A stretch of DNA of 64,000 nucleotides from Oceanispirochaeta sp963676905 (GTDB taxonomy: Bacteria > Spirochaetota > Spirochaetia > DSM-2461). Below are positions 27,555 to 36,821 of this stretch, one piece after another. The DNA lies in the NCBI GenBank assembly GCA_963676905.2, contig CAXXVE010000001.1, positions 992,001 to 1,056,000 of the forward strand. Reading direction: 5' to 3'. Position 1 is the first letter of the stretch, and the number at the start of each line of letters is the position of its first letter. Made by a program: the position numbers and the translations under genes. The notes beneath the pieces were generated by a model. It was not told the origin of the DNA, searched no databases, and saw only the letters and a list, made by a program, of their open reading frames with translations.

Positions 27555-28781
27555 ATGAAAAGAAACATATTATTATTAAGTTCAGTCTTAATCTTCTTCC
27601 TGTCTTCTTCTGTAGCGGCTTTTATTTTTGATCACCTGAATAAAACGCGAAGGGATACATTGATTGAAATGGACAGAGTCGATTTTGCTCTGTTTATGGA
27701 GCTGAATTCGGAGTCTCTTTCAAGAGGATATTTCCAGTGGACCATCTTCTATAATGCTGTAAAGAGCAATGATATTGAACTTATCAGGGGCATTTTTAAA
27801 GAGGTTCGCACTAATCACCCCCAAATCTCAGACATAAGATTTATTGAATCAGACAATTCAGGCTGGACCAAGCCTTTCATTATCTATTCAAGGGGAAGCA
27901 GGATATTTGTTGACTTTATAATTACGGATGACTCAAAGATTCATTCTATTCCTGACAGAATTGTCCGGATAGAGTTCCAGTCTGATAAAATTATCCATGA
28001 TCTGCAGGAGTCGAGGGATTTACTCTTTGAGAGTATCAAAAATGATAACTATCAATTCAATCTCGATATTGAGGAACACTATAACGGTTTAACCCTCTAT
28101 CAGTTTATCTCCTGTCTTATTGCAGGAATTCTGGCTCTTTCTCTGTTCCGGTATATTCGGTTCAGGCAGCAAAGATTTTTCTATAATGTATATGGTCTTG
28201 AGCAGATCATATTCCTGTTTGAAAAGACTGAGAAATACTCTGCACATCATTCCAGGAACGTCGCAAAAATCTCAGTACTCCTTGGTTCAAAGTGCGGGAT
28301 AAAAGGGAAAAAGCTTAATGATTTGAAGGTCGCTGGGTTGCTCCATGATATAGGGAAAATATCAATTCCCGTTGAAATCCTGAATAAAAAAGGCGCATTG
28401 GACAGGGATGAGTTTGATGTAGTGAAGCAGCATGTACAGCACTCTGCCGAGATTGTTGAACATTTCACTGAACTGGCTCATCTAAGGGATCTCATCTATA
28501 CACATCATGAGAAACTGGATGGCACCGGTTATCCAGAGGGGCTTAAAGGGGATCAGATTCCCCTGGCAAGCAGAGTTCTGGCGATTGCCGATATCTTTGA
28601 GGCACTGACAGGAAAACGGCCGTACCGAGAGCCTATGGAACCTGAGAAAGCCGTTGCACTTATGGAAACAATGAGTCTGGATCAAAGTGTCATTGTGATA
28701 TTGAAGAATAATCTTGATTCAATATGCAGGGAAATCGATCAGGAAAAGCATCGCGGGACCTCATCATTAAAGGCCTGCTGA
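27555..28781 (+). CDS. HD-GYP domain cyclic-di-GMP phosphodiesterase, membrane-anchored
   Basis: The 408-aa protein has a signal-anchor helix (4-24), an extracytoplasmic sensing segment of about 160 residues, a second membrane helix near 180-198, and a C-terminal HD-GYP domain. Metal-binding and signature residues are intact: His264-Asp265 (LLHDIGKI), HHEKLDGTGYP with the GYP at 325-327, and ADIFEALTGKRPYREP. Such enzymes break cyclic-di-GMP down to GMP. The start is an ATG after a weak site. It is convergent with the histidine kinase at 28783, leaving one base between the stops. Confidence 0.92.
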   Translation: MKRNILLLSSVLIFFLSSSVAAFIFDHLNKTRRDTLIEMDRVDFALFMELNSESLSRGYFQWTIFYNAVKSNDIELIRGIFKEVRTNHPQISDIRFIESDNSGWTKPFIIYSRGSRIFVDFIITDDSKIHSIPDRIVRIEFQSDKIIHDLQESRDLLFESIKNDNYQFNLDIEEHYNGLTLYQFISCLIAGILALSLFRYIRFRQQRFFYNVYGLEQIIFLFEKTEKYSAHHSRNVAKISVLLGSKCGIKGKKLNDLKVAGLLHDIGKISIPVEILNKKGALDRDEFDVVKQHVQHSAEIVEHFTELAHLRDLIYTHHEKLDGTGYPEGLKGDQIPLASRVLAIADIFEALTGKRPYREPMEPEKAVALMETMSLDQSVIVILKNNLDSICREIDQEKHRGTSSLKAC

Positions 28782-28782
28782 A

Positions 28783-30420
28783 TTACTCCTCCAGAGGCAG
28801 GGCAATCCGGAATGTCGTCCCCTGCTTCAAGATACTTTCGACACCTATGAATCCGGCATGTTCCTTGATAATTCCATATACCGAAGAGAGACCCAGCCCG
28901 ACTCCCTTACCCGGGTCCTTTGTTGAGAAAAAAGGGTCAAAAATCTTTTCAATATTATCTGCTGATATACCGGCTCCGTTGTCTTCCACAGTAATCTCAA
29001 CATATTTCCGCTTTCTGTCAGTCCGCTCTTCGGACAGGTCGTCGGCATAGTGAATTTCTTCGAGGGGTAATACCTTGTAGTCGATAACGACTGTGCCGTC
29101 GGGTCCCACTGAATGGATGGCGTTTTCAATAATATTAAAAAAAGCGTCAGTGAGCAGCTTCTGATCTGCTTTGAGTTGAACCTGCCTGTGGCTGAATACC
29201 TGAATATTTACATCCTTTCCGCAGGCTTCAACGGCTCTAGCCACAGAGTCTGTTAGTGTATCGGGAATACTTACAATATTTTTCAGGACCATAAAATTAT
29301 TTCTTGAGTAGGAGAGGAGATCCTGAATAATGCTGGATGCTTTTTTGATGGAAGTTATTATGATATCCATGTAGCTGTTCTCTTCTTCCGGAGATCCGCT
29401 CTCTTTCAGGAGCTCTGAGGCACTCATAATGGCCAGGTTTATGTTATTGAACTCATGGGCGACCCCGCCTGTAATCCTGCCGAGGGCTTCCAATCTACTC
29501 TGCTGCATGAGTTTTTCTTCCAGAAGGGTCTGCTTTCTTTTCTGGGAAACAATGGAACGGATAAGGAACAGGCTAAGAAGAAAGAGAAAGGACACAACAA
29601 GGAAGTATAGAAGGAACTGAAAGTTCAGAGGTTTGAGAACAGAGCCGTATTCGGCTTCCAGGGCGATAAAAAAGGGATACCCTATAATTTTGCTGACTGA
29701 AAAGCACAGATTGTCTTCTGAAAACTGAAAAATTCCTGAAACCGACTTTTCAGACATTTTGTCATCAAGATATATCAGTTTTGTATTTTCAGGATGATTT
29801 TGCCTGTCTTTTCCCGAGTAGAGAACTTTATAACTGCTGTCCAGAACAAAGATCTCAGAGATGTTATACATTGCTTTTATCTCATCAAAGCTGAGGATGC
29901 TGTTTATTCCGACAGTGCAGATAAAAACGTTTCTTACCTTTCCAGAGCTGTCAAAGGCTGCTCTGCTGATCCAGAAACTGGATGTATTGTTTTCATCGAA
30001 TATAAAATTTGAACGTATCCGCATATTCTTGTGATAATTAAAAAGCGTATTCAGTTCTTTTTCGAGGAGAGGCTGTTCCGGTCTCGGGTTGTAATTAATG
30101 CCTTCGGCAGAAAAAATGTAAAGATCGGTCAAGTCAAAGTACTTTAGCCTGAAATCACTGATGATCTTAGAGACATCGGGGGCACCAGGGGACGATTCCA
30201 GCTCAAGTTCCAGTATATCAAGTATCATTTCTGACTTTTCCAGAACCTTTGAAAGATCATTGGCAAGGACGATGGAGTTGTACTCAGTGCTTGAGTTCAG
30301 TTTTTCAAGAGCTGCATTGCGGCTGCTCATGTACTGAAATAAAACAGCCGTATAGACAATCACAATAAGGGCAGTAAAGATGAGATATGGGTATACAGGA
30401 GTAGATTTTCTGCCTTTCAT
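28783..30420 (-). CDS. Sensor histidine kinase with Cache-like periplasmic domain
   Basis: This 545-aa kinase has two membrane helices (about 11-29 and 270-292) around a Cache-like sensor, then HisKA with phospho-acceptor His322 (GGVAHEFNN) and a HATPase domain (VEDNGAGISADNIEKIFDPFF, GKGVGLGLSSVYGI). No receiver domain is attached. The gene starts three bases after the stop of the DctP-like binding protein gene, so the two form an operon. This is the layout of sensor systems in which a binding protein presents ligand to a kinase. No response regulator is adjacent, so its partner lies elsewhere. Confidence 0.9.
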   Translation of the reverse strand: MKGRKSTPVYPYLIFTALIVIVYTAVLFQYMSSRNAALEKLNSSTEYNSIVLANDLSKVLEKSEMILDILELELESSPGAPDVSKIISDFRLKYFDLTDLYIFSAEGINYNPRPEQPLLEKELNTLFNYHKNMRIRSNFIFDENNTSSFWISRAAFDSSGKVRNVFICTVGINSILSFDEIKAMYNISEIFVLDSSYKVLYSGKDRQNHPENTKLIYLDDKMSEKSVSGIFQFSEDNLCFSVSKIIGYPFFIALEAEYGSVLKPLNFQFLLYFLVVSFLFLLSLFLIRSIVSQKRKQTLLEEKLMQQSRLEALGRITGGVAHEFNNINLAIMSASELLKESGSPEEENSYMDIIITSIKKASSIIQDLLSYSRNNFMVLKNIVSIPDTLTDSVARAVEACGKDVNIQVFSHRQVQLKADQKLLTDAFFNIIENAIHSVGPDGTVVIDYKVLPLEEIHYADDLSEERTDRKRKYVEITVEDNGAGISADNIEKIFDPFFSTKDPGKGVGLGLSSVYGIIKEHAGFIGVESILKQGTTFRIALPLEE

Positions 30421-30423
30421 CGG

Positions 30424-31389
30424 TCAGTACATCAGCTCTTCAATCAGCTCCTGCTGATGTTCCATAAGCATACTCTTTGCCTCATTAAGATCCTCTTCCT
30501 GGGGATAGAAAACAGAAATTCCATTCTCCTCTACGACTTTTCTTGCTTCGATTTGTGCCTTTTCTGCTTCTTCTCTCTGTTCCAATGCAATTTCATTCCA
30601 TGTCGAAATGAGAATGCTCTGCTCTTCAGAGCTTATCATCTCCCAGAATCTTTTTGATATCATAGGGATGTACTGGGGGAAGTACTCGTTATCAACAAAG
30701 GCATATTTCACACCATACTCCCATAGTTCGGCGCTTTTCACTGACTCAAAAGTTGTTAAAAGGCCGTCTATGGTTCCCTTCCTGAGGTGGTAGGGCACAT
30801 CTGGCCAGGCTATGATTACGCCATCGGCTCCCAGGAGTTCCACCCTCCGCTTATTCATTGTACCTCCGGCGACCCTGATTGTTTTTCCAACCAGATCTCT
30901 GAATTTTCTGATTCTGTTTCGTTTTGTCGTAAAGATGACGGCATGACCGAGATCCAGCCAGTCTCCCGGAATAACCACATTCAGTGTCTCTTCGATCCTG
31001 CTTATTAGTCTTTGACCCTCTTCAGAGTTGATATATTCATAGTTGTATTCTCTCTCTTCCCCAAAGAACTCAGGTAGAAGAAAATAACTGATTTCAGGAA
31101 CATGGGCGCTTATATGCCATGTCCCGGGGACGGCCATCTCCACCTTTCCCGTGTAGAGTGCATTAATGACTTCCTGATCCCTGTAGAGCATGCCCGAGTG
31201 GTAGAACTCAACTATAATAGACCCTTCTGTCCTTTCCTCAACAAGTTCGGCAAATTTCATTACATACTGTGTCTGGATATGATCCACAGTGTTTTCAAGT
31301 GAGATCCGCAGAAGGGAGCTCTGCTGAGAATATGCTCCTGTAGATGTAAGAAACAGGAGGAATATAAAATAAAAAGTCCTGCTTTTCAT
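30424..31389 (-). CDS. TRAP-type periplasmic binding protein (DctP family), orphan
   Basis: The 321-aa secreted protein has a cleavable signal peptide ending near Ala-Tyr-Ser-Gln (residues 19-22) and the DctP/TAXI-type TRAP binding fold, with YHSGMLYRDQEVINALYTGK, VGKTIRVAGGTMNKRRVELL (which includes the carboxylate-binding Arg region) and RKGTIDGLLTTFES. DctP proteins bind carboxylates. No DctQ or DctM permease genes are in the window; the next gene is a histidine kinase, which suggests a sensing role. An interrupted palindrome (CTGTCC...GGACAG, 31418-31442) lies upstream and may be regulatory. Confidence 0.88.
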   Translation of the reverse strand: MKSRTFYFIFLLFLTSTGAYSQQSSLLRISLENTVDHIQTQYVMKFAELVEERTEGSIIVEFYHSGMLYRDQEVINALYTGKVEMAVPGTWHISAHVPEISYFLLPEFFGEEREYNYEYINSEEGQRLISRIEETLNVVIPGDWLDLGHAVIFTTKRNRIRKFRDLVGKTIRVAGGTMNKRRVELLGADGVIIAWPDVPYHLRKGTIDGLLTTFESVKSAELWEYGVKYAFVDNEYFPQYIPMISKRFWEMISSEEQSILISTWNEIALEQREEAEKAQIEARKVVEENGISVFYPQEEDLNEAKSMLMEHQQELIEELMY

Positions 31390-31679
31390 GGGAAAAAGGC
31401 CCTTTCTTCATTTGAAACTGTCCGGGGATATCCCTAGGACAGGATCTAAAGACTCTGCAAAGAGTGATTGTTTTAATTATTCAGATTTGAAATTTAGTTT
31501 ATTGTGAAGGAACAATCAAATTCCCGGATTCTTAATGGCTTTGGAGTGTCCTTACAGGGGGATAATTGAATGACTGTGCTTCCGCCGGGTCAGTTGCTTT
31601 AATACCCCCCTTCTATCTGAGAAAATCCTTAGTCAAGGATATGTACCGTTAACTAAACGGATGGTATATTTACTTCACA

Positions 31680-33149
31680 ATGATGATCAGGAAAACAAGT
31701 TTATCCGTGGGATTGATTACAATCTCCATTACACTGGTGTTTTTACTTTCCAGTCTATTTTTTTATTACAGTATGAAGGAGGGGCTCAAGAGAGAGATTC
31801 TCAGTTCATCCCTTCCTCTTTTGAGTGAAAATATCTATTCAGATATTCAGCACAGGCTCTCCCTTCCTCTCAATGTCTCGTCGTCCATGTCCAGAGATAC
31901 CTTTCTGACAAACTGGGTTCTGGACGGTGAAAAAGATATTGATGAAGTTACCCTCTATCTGAGGCATCTTAAAGATAAATACGGTTTTTTCTCTACTTTT
32001 TTTGTTTCAGAAAGTACAGGCCGGTACTATTACTTTGATGGTGTATTGAAAGAGGTTTCCCCCGATGACAGCCATGATGTCTGGTACTATGCCTTTGTAG
32101 ACAGCGGCAGACCGGTTGATCTTGATGTTGATACTGATGAAGCGAGTAACGGTATACTGTCCATCTTTATCAATAACCGTCTGGAAGACCTTCAGGGAAA
32201 CCTTCTGGGGGTTGTCGGGGTAGGTATCCGACTGGAAACTGTTGCCCGGCTGCTGCAGGAAAAAAAGGATCAGTACCACAGAAATGTCTATCTTGTTGAT
32301 GAGAACGGTGTTATCCAGGTCCATTCTGATATCTCTCTTGTCGAGCAGGTCGATATATATATGCAGAGTGGGATTTCTGATATTGCCGATGAGCTGATGA
32401 GAGAGGATAACGATCATCCCATGGAGATGTCATATCTTTCTTCACAGGGAAGAGTGTATATAACCTCCCGGTATATTCCGGAACTTGAGTGGCATGTCTT
32501 TGTCGAACAGAATGAGAGAACCGGTTTGAAGGAAGCAAGAAAGAGTCTCTTTATAAGTCTTTTCTTTACACTCCTTATCTCTGCGGGGATATTTTTATTC
32601 AGCAGTTATGCTCTCAAGTCTTTTGAAGTCCGGATGGAAAACCTTGCCGGTACCGACACCCTTACAGGGGTCTCCAATCGCCGGGAGCTGTTCAAGCAGT
32701 ATGAAATCTTCCAGTACAGAACCCGGCGCTTCTCTTCAAAGTTATCGGTTATTCTTCTGGATCTGGATAAATTCAAGAATATCAATGACCGCTACGGGCA
32801 CCTGGAGGGAGATAGGGTACTGAAGGAGTCGGCTGTTCTTTTCAGTAAGATGATCCGTCCTTCCGATCTGATTGTGCGCTGGGGGGGAGATGAGTTTCTA
32901 ATTATGGTGGAGGCCTCAGAGAGTGAGGCCGTATCGACGGCTGAACGTATCCTTGAGGCAGCCCGGAGTATCCGCTTTGGGGGAGACCGGGAGTCTTCAA
33001 GTTCCTTGACACTGAGCATCGGTGTATGTGAAGCGGAAAGTGATGAGTCCCTCGAAGACCTTACATTCAGAGCTGACCAGGCTATGTATCTTTCAAAGCA
33101 GAAGGGGCGTAACCGGGTTACTCCTTTTTCAGAGTGTTCTCCTGTATAA
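31680..33149 (+). CDS. GGDEF diguanylate cyclase with Cache sensor
   Basis: The 489-aa protein has a membrane helix at 8-30, a double-Cache sensor (about 35-285), a second membrane helix at about 288-308, and a GGDEF domain with substrate motif LDLDKFKNINDRYGHLEGD and an intact active site GGDEF at 402-406. It should make cyclic-di-GMP from GTP in response to an outside ligand. No RxxD feedback-inhibition site is obvious in the usual place five residues before GGDEF. Together with the HD-GYP gene at 27555 it flanks the binding protein/kinase pair. The ATG follows a weak ribosome site. Confidence 0.92.
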   Translation: MMIRKTSLSVGLITISITLVFLLSSLFFYYSMKEGLKREILSSSLPLLSENIYSDIQHRLSLPLNVSSSMSRDTFLTNWVLDGEKDIDEVTLYLRHLKDKYGFFSTFFVSESTGRYYYFDGVLKEVSPDDSHDVWYYAFVDSGRPVDLDVDTDEASNGILSIFINNRLEDLQGNLLGVVGVGIRLETVARLLQEKKDQYHRNVYLVDENGVIQVHSDISLVEQVDIYMQSGISDIADELMREDNDHPMEMSYLSSQGRVYITSRYIPELEWHVFVEQNERTGLKEARKSLFISLFFTLLISAGIFLFSSYALKSFEVRMENLAGTDTLTGVSNRRELFKQYEIFQYRTRRFSSKLSVILLDLDKFKNINDRYGHLEGDRVLKESAVLFSKMIRPSDLIVRWGGDEFLIMVEASESEAVSTAERILEAARSIRFGGDRESSSSLTLSIGVCEAESDESLEDLTFRADQAMYLSKQKGRNRVTPFSECSPV

Positions 33150-33238
33150 GTACAGTCCCCGGCGAGGGTGTCCTGTCTTCTCTCCAGGGTATCCCCGGCA
33201 TATTCAAAATTGAGATTTCAGCCTATTATTATGAGCGT

Positions 33239-33820
33239 ATGAACAAGAAAGAACTTCAATATCAGCGGACCCTTGATGCTATCCGGAAGGCGATGGATGA
33301 GATTGTATCCTCTGAGGGGTTTGACAACCTGACAATCAGAGATCTCTGTAAAAGGGCCGGTGTGACCCATGGGGCATTCTATAACTATTTTTCCTCAAAG
33401 GATGATCTGTATACTGACAGGCTGCGGAGATTGAGCTCACGGTTTTATGAGCAATATGAGAAGGAGCTGAAAAATCTTCACTCCCGTGATGCTCTGAAAA
33501 AGTATTTTGATGAGTTTGTTCTTTTTATTGAAACCAGATCGGTTCCCATGCTTGTAGCTGTCGAGAAAAACTTGATATCCCGGCCTCTTGAAGAAGAGGA
33601 TTCTCTTTGGGGAACAAAGAGAGTTTTAAGGGATATAATTCACAAGGGAGTTGAAGAGGGAGAAATTAAATCCCCTCTTTCAGAGAGCGATATTTTTGAA
33701 TACCTGCAGACCCTCTGTTCCGGAATCTCTAAACGGTTCTGTATAACCAACGGCAAATCCCTGCCGAACAGTTCACTCAAGTCTGAAATCTTCAGGTGGA
33801 TAGACTCCCTATACCAGTAA
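33239..33820 (+). CDS. TetR-family transcriptional regulator
   Basis: This 193-aa protein has the TetR helix-turn-helix at residues 15-60 (FDNLTIRDLCKRAGVTHGAFYNYFSSKDDLY) and a helical ligand-binding C-terminus. The ATG at 33239 is preferred because an earlier in-frame start would add a non-conserved tail inside the GGDEF gene's 3' flank. The next gene, in the same direction, is a flavin reductase-like lipoprotein, and a perfect 18-bp palindrome lies between them, so the protein very likely represses that gene and perhaps the sensor genes beyond. The inducer is unknown; it may be the reductase substrate. Confidence 0.87.
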   Translation: MNKKELQYQRTLDAIRKAMDEIVSSEGFDNLTIRDLCKRAGVTHGAFYNYFSSKDDLYTDRLRRLSSRFYEQYEKELKNLHSRDALKKYFDEFVLFIETRSVPMLVAVEKNLISRPLEEEDSLWGTKRVLRDIIHKGVEEGEIKSPLSESDIFEYLQTLCSGISKRFCITNGKSLPNSSLKSEIFRWIDSLYQ

Positions 33821-33894
33821 AAAGTTCTCAAAAATGAATACTTAAATCAAACAGTCCCCTTTTTATCGATAGATATTTATTGTATATTGCACGT

Positions 33895-33912
33895 AATATT
33901 ACATGTAATATT
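33895..33912. promoter_or_regulatory. Probable TetR operator
   Basis: The perfect 18-bp palindrome AATATTACATGTAATATT ends 14 bp before the reductase start codon and overlaps the expected leader; a symmetric site of this size fits two TetR dimers or one. Confidence 0.7.
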
Positions 33913-33925
33913 TATTGGAGGAAAG

Positions 33926-35827
33926 ATGAAAAAATCTATCAAGCTAATTGCGGTGCTGGTTATAGCCGTGTTGGCCGCAGGGGCGACAGGCTGCAAAGCA
34001 AAGCCCACTGGTACATTTACAAGTACGACACCGGGGCTCTTCGGACCTATTGAGATTAGTGTCGGTCTTGAGAATGGAGATATTAAAACTGTATCCGTTG
34101 ATTCGGATCGGGAGACTCCGGGGGTCGGCGGATATGCCATTGAAATTATGCCCGGACGTATTGTTGAAGCTCAGAGTACCGATGTTGATGTGGTTTCCGG
34201 TGCATCCATAACAAGCCGCGCCGTTATTAATGGAGTAGAGAGCTGCCTTGAGGCGGCCGGAATGAAGCTGAAGAAGAGCGGAAAGAAGGCTGTTGTTCCT
34301 GCGGACATCGATGAGACCACAGAGATTGTCATTATCGGAGGAGGCGGAGCCGGACTGGCTGCGGCCGTTGCAGCTACCGATGAGGGAGCAAAGGTAATCA
34401 TTCTTGAGAAAACCGGATTTCTGGGAGGCAATGCAGTTGTTTCCGGAGGAATCTTTAACTGCCCCGATCCTGCTCTCCAGGATAACGCCGAGATTACAGC
34501 CCACAGTCTCGATTCCCTTATTGAGGATGCTCTTGCAGAAAGTCCTGTGAGTCCGATTCATAAAGAAGTTATGGACATGGTCAGTGAGCAGTTTGAAGCT
34601 TATAAAAAAACTGACAAGCATGTCTTTGACAGCCCTGAGTGGTTTGCTCTTCAAACCTGGAACGGTGGAGACAAGGTCGGTGATCTTGATATGCTTCTGG
34701 TCTATGCACGCAACGCATATCCCACTCTGGAATGGCTGAAAGGTCTGGGGCTGAGCTTTCTTGACAGAGTCAACTCTGCCAGCGGTTCACTCTATATGAG
34801 AACCCATACCTCAACAGAGCCTGAAGGTACAGCATATATTCGTGGTTTTCGTGACAACCTGGCAGAGAAACAGGACCTTGTTACCATCATGACTGACACA
34901 GAAGGCAAGAGCCTTATTGTTGAGGACGGCAAGGTTGTCGGAGTCAATGCTGTTGGCAGGGCCGGCAACAAAGTCACAATTCATGCCACAGAGGGTGTCA
35001 TCCTGGCAACCGGAGGCTTTGCCGGAAATGTGGAAATGAGGATGAAGTATGCCCAGTCCGAGAAATGGCCTGACCTGAGTGAGAAGGTTATCTCGACCAA
35101 TATGAGGGGCGTTTCCGGGGATGGTATCAGAATGGCCGAAGCGGTTGGGGCTAACCTTATCAATATGGACCAGATCCAGCTGCTTCCCTATGCAAATCCC
35201 TGGACCGGGGGAACCGCCGATATTACAATTACCTACAGTGCCAGCATGTATGTAAACAAGAATGGAGAGCGCTTTGTCCGTGAAGATGGACGACGGGATG
35301 AGATGTCTCTGGGAATCATCGATCAGCCCGAGGGAATCATGTACTACCTCTTCAGTGCCGACGCTGTTCCCGATCCTACAAAAGGAAAGACCCTGGGGGG
35401 AATGCCCCCGTCATACTACCTTGACAACCATCTCTCAGGCTATGTTTCAGCACCCACTGTTGAGGGGCTGGCCGAGGTTCTTGAAATGGATCCTGCCACT
35501 CTGCAGAAGACAATCGCTGATTTTAATACCTATGTTGACGGCACGGCAAAGGATCCCTACGGCAGAATCACCTTCACAAAGAAACTGGTGACAGGCCCCT
35601 GGTATGCCTATCCGAGAAAACCCGCTGCTCACCATACAATGGGTGGTGTTGATGTGAACGAAAAAGCCCAGGCCCTCCGTGCCGATGGTTCTGTTATCGA
35701 AGGCCTTTACTGTGCCGGAGAAGTTACCGGAAACCTTCATGGTGCAAACCGTCTGGGTGGTAATGCCATTGTAGACTTCTGTGTATTCGGAAGAATTGCA
35801 GGAACAAGCGCTGCAACCGGCAATTAA
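33926..35827 (+). CDS. Fumarate-reductase-like FMN/FAD flavoprotein, lipoprotein
   Basis: The 633-aa lipoprotein (lipobox ATGC, Cys23) has an FMN-binding domain (about 25-115) with the flavinylation motif DVVSGAS (attachment residue Ser94) and a flavocytochrome-c/fumarate-reductase-type FAD domain from about 130 (GGGGAGLAAA, HTMGGVDV, GANRLGGNAI). GRRDEMS carries an Arg where the fumarate reductase family has its proton-donor Arg. The same domain order is known in urocanate, acrylate and cinnamate reductases, which use an outside organic acid as electron acceptor. ATG at 33926 has GGAGG five bases before it. It is likely controlled by the upstream TetR protein. Its last 158 codons are copied in a 735-bp tandem duplication. 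The acceptor cannot be named from sequence. Confidence 0.9.
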   Translation: MKKSIKLIAVLVIAVLAAGATGCKAKPTGTFTSTTPGLFGPIEISVGLENGDIKTVSVDSDRETPGVGGYAIEIMPGRIVEAQSTDVDVVSGASITSRAVINGVESCLEAAGMKLKKSGKKAVVPADIDETTEIVIIGGGGAGLAAAVAATDEGAKVIILEKTGFLGGNAVVSGGIFNCPDPALQDNAEITAHSLDSLIEDALAESPVSPIHKEVMDMVSEQFEAYKKTDKHVFDSPEWFALQTWNGGDKVGDLDMLLVYARNAYPTLEWLKGLGLSFLDRVNSASGSLYMRTHTSTEPEGTAYIRGFRDNLAEKQDLVTIMTDTEGKSLIVEDGKVVGVNAVGRAGNKVTIHATEGVILATGGFAGNVEMRMKYAQSEKWPDLSEKVISTNMRGVSGDGIRMAEAVGANLINMDQIQLLPYANPWTGGTADITITYSASMYVNKNGERFVREDGRRDEMSLGIIDQPEGIMYYLFSADAVPDPTKGKTLGGMPPSYYLDNHLSGYVSAPTVEGLAEVLEMDPATLQKTIADFNTYVDGTAKDPYGRITFTKKLVTGPWYAYPRKPAAHHTMGGVDVNEKAQALRADGSVIEGLYCAGEVTGNLHGANRLGGNAIVDFCVFGRIAGTSAATGN

Positions 35828-36821
35828 CGGCTGACAGAAATCGGCCCTTTACCCGGAGTATCTATTCCGGGAATGGGCCGGTCACAAATATTTCCCCCTG
35901 CATCATCTGTAAAATTGACTTCCAGTTGAAAGAGAATTAGAATTTTCTACTGATACAGTCCTTATGGACAGGCTGCCCGCTGCCGGGTCAGTCAATGAAG
36001 CGGTACTAATCTTATTTCAACATGTTTATATACGAAGCGATATACGGGCTGATAAAGGGGGAGGTATGCATATTCACACATCCGATTCAGTGCCGACGCT
36101 GTTCCCGATCCTACAAAAGGAAAGACCCTGGGGGGAATGCCCCCGTCATACTACCTTGACAACCATCTCTCAGGCTATGTTTCAGCACCCACTGTTGAGG
36201 GGCTGGCCGAGGTTCTTGAAATGGATCCTGCCACTCTGCAGAAGACAATCGCTGATTTTAATACCTATGTTGACGGCACGGCAAAGGATCCCTACGGCAG
36301 AATCACCTTCACAAAGAAACTGGTGACAGGCCCCTGGTATGCCTATCCGAGAAAACCCGCTGCTCACCATACAATGGGTGGTGTTGATGTGAACGAAAAA
36401 GCCCAGGCCCTCCGTGCCGATGGTTCTGTTATCGAAGGCCTTTACTGTGCCGGAGAAGTTACCGGAAACCTTCATGGTGCAAACCGTCTGGGTGGTAATG
36501 CCATTGTAGACTTCTGTGTATTCGGAAGAATTGCAGGAACAAGCGCTGCAACCGGCAATTAACGGCTGACAGAAATCGGCCCTTTACCCGGAGTATCTAT
36601 TCCGGGAATGGGCCGGTCACAAATATTTCCCCCTGCATCATCTGTAAAATTGACTTCCAGTTGAAAGAGAATTAGAATTTTCTACTGATACAGTCCTTAT
36701 GGACAGGCTGCCCGCTGCCGGGTCAGTCAATGAAGCGGTACTAATCTTATTTCAACATGTTTATATACGAAGCGATATACGGGCTGATAAAGGGGGAGGT
36801 ATGCATATTCACACATCCGAT
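35352..36821 (+). repeat. 735-bp direct tandem duplication
   Basis: Positions 35352-36086 and 36087-36821 read the same at every stretch compared. The unit contains the last 158 codons of the flavoprotein gene, the intergenic region with its ribosome site, and the first seven codons of the MEDS-sensor gene. The junction has only one base of shared sequence. 735 is a multiple of three but the repeat junction joins the two genes out of frame. Confidence 0.95.
36087..36562 (+). pseudogene. Duplicated C-terminal fragment of the flavoprotein
   Basis: This is the copy of codons 476-633 of the upstream reductase created by the tandem duplication. It holds the HTMGGV and GANRLGGN ends of the FAD domain but no FAD-binding N-terminus or lipoprotein signal. 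An ATG at 36137 could start a 141-residue peptide, with no ribosome site. Translation that starts at the copied MEDS start (36066) runs out of frame through it and stops at 36326. Confidence 0.9.

Noticed and set aside
31501..31516. Small inverted repeat ATTGT/ACAAT before the GGDEF gene
   Set aside because: Five-base arms in AT-rich sequence are expected by chance.
35840..35882. GC-rich hairpin after the reductase gene as terminator
   Set aside because: The stem is strong (CGGCCC/GGGCCG) but no T run follows; kept only as a possible mRNA-stabilising structure, and it is copied in the duplication.
35964..36326. 120-codon frame starting in the duplicated leader
   Set aside because: It fuses the first codons of the MEDS gene out of frame to the duplicated reductase end; a by-product of the tandem duplication, not a gene.
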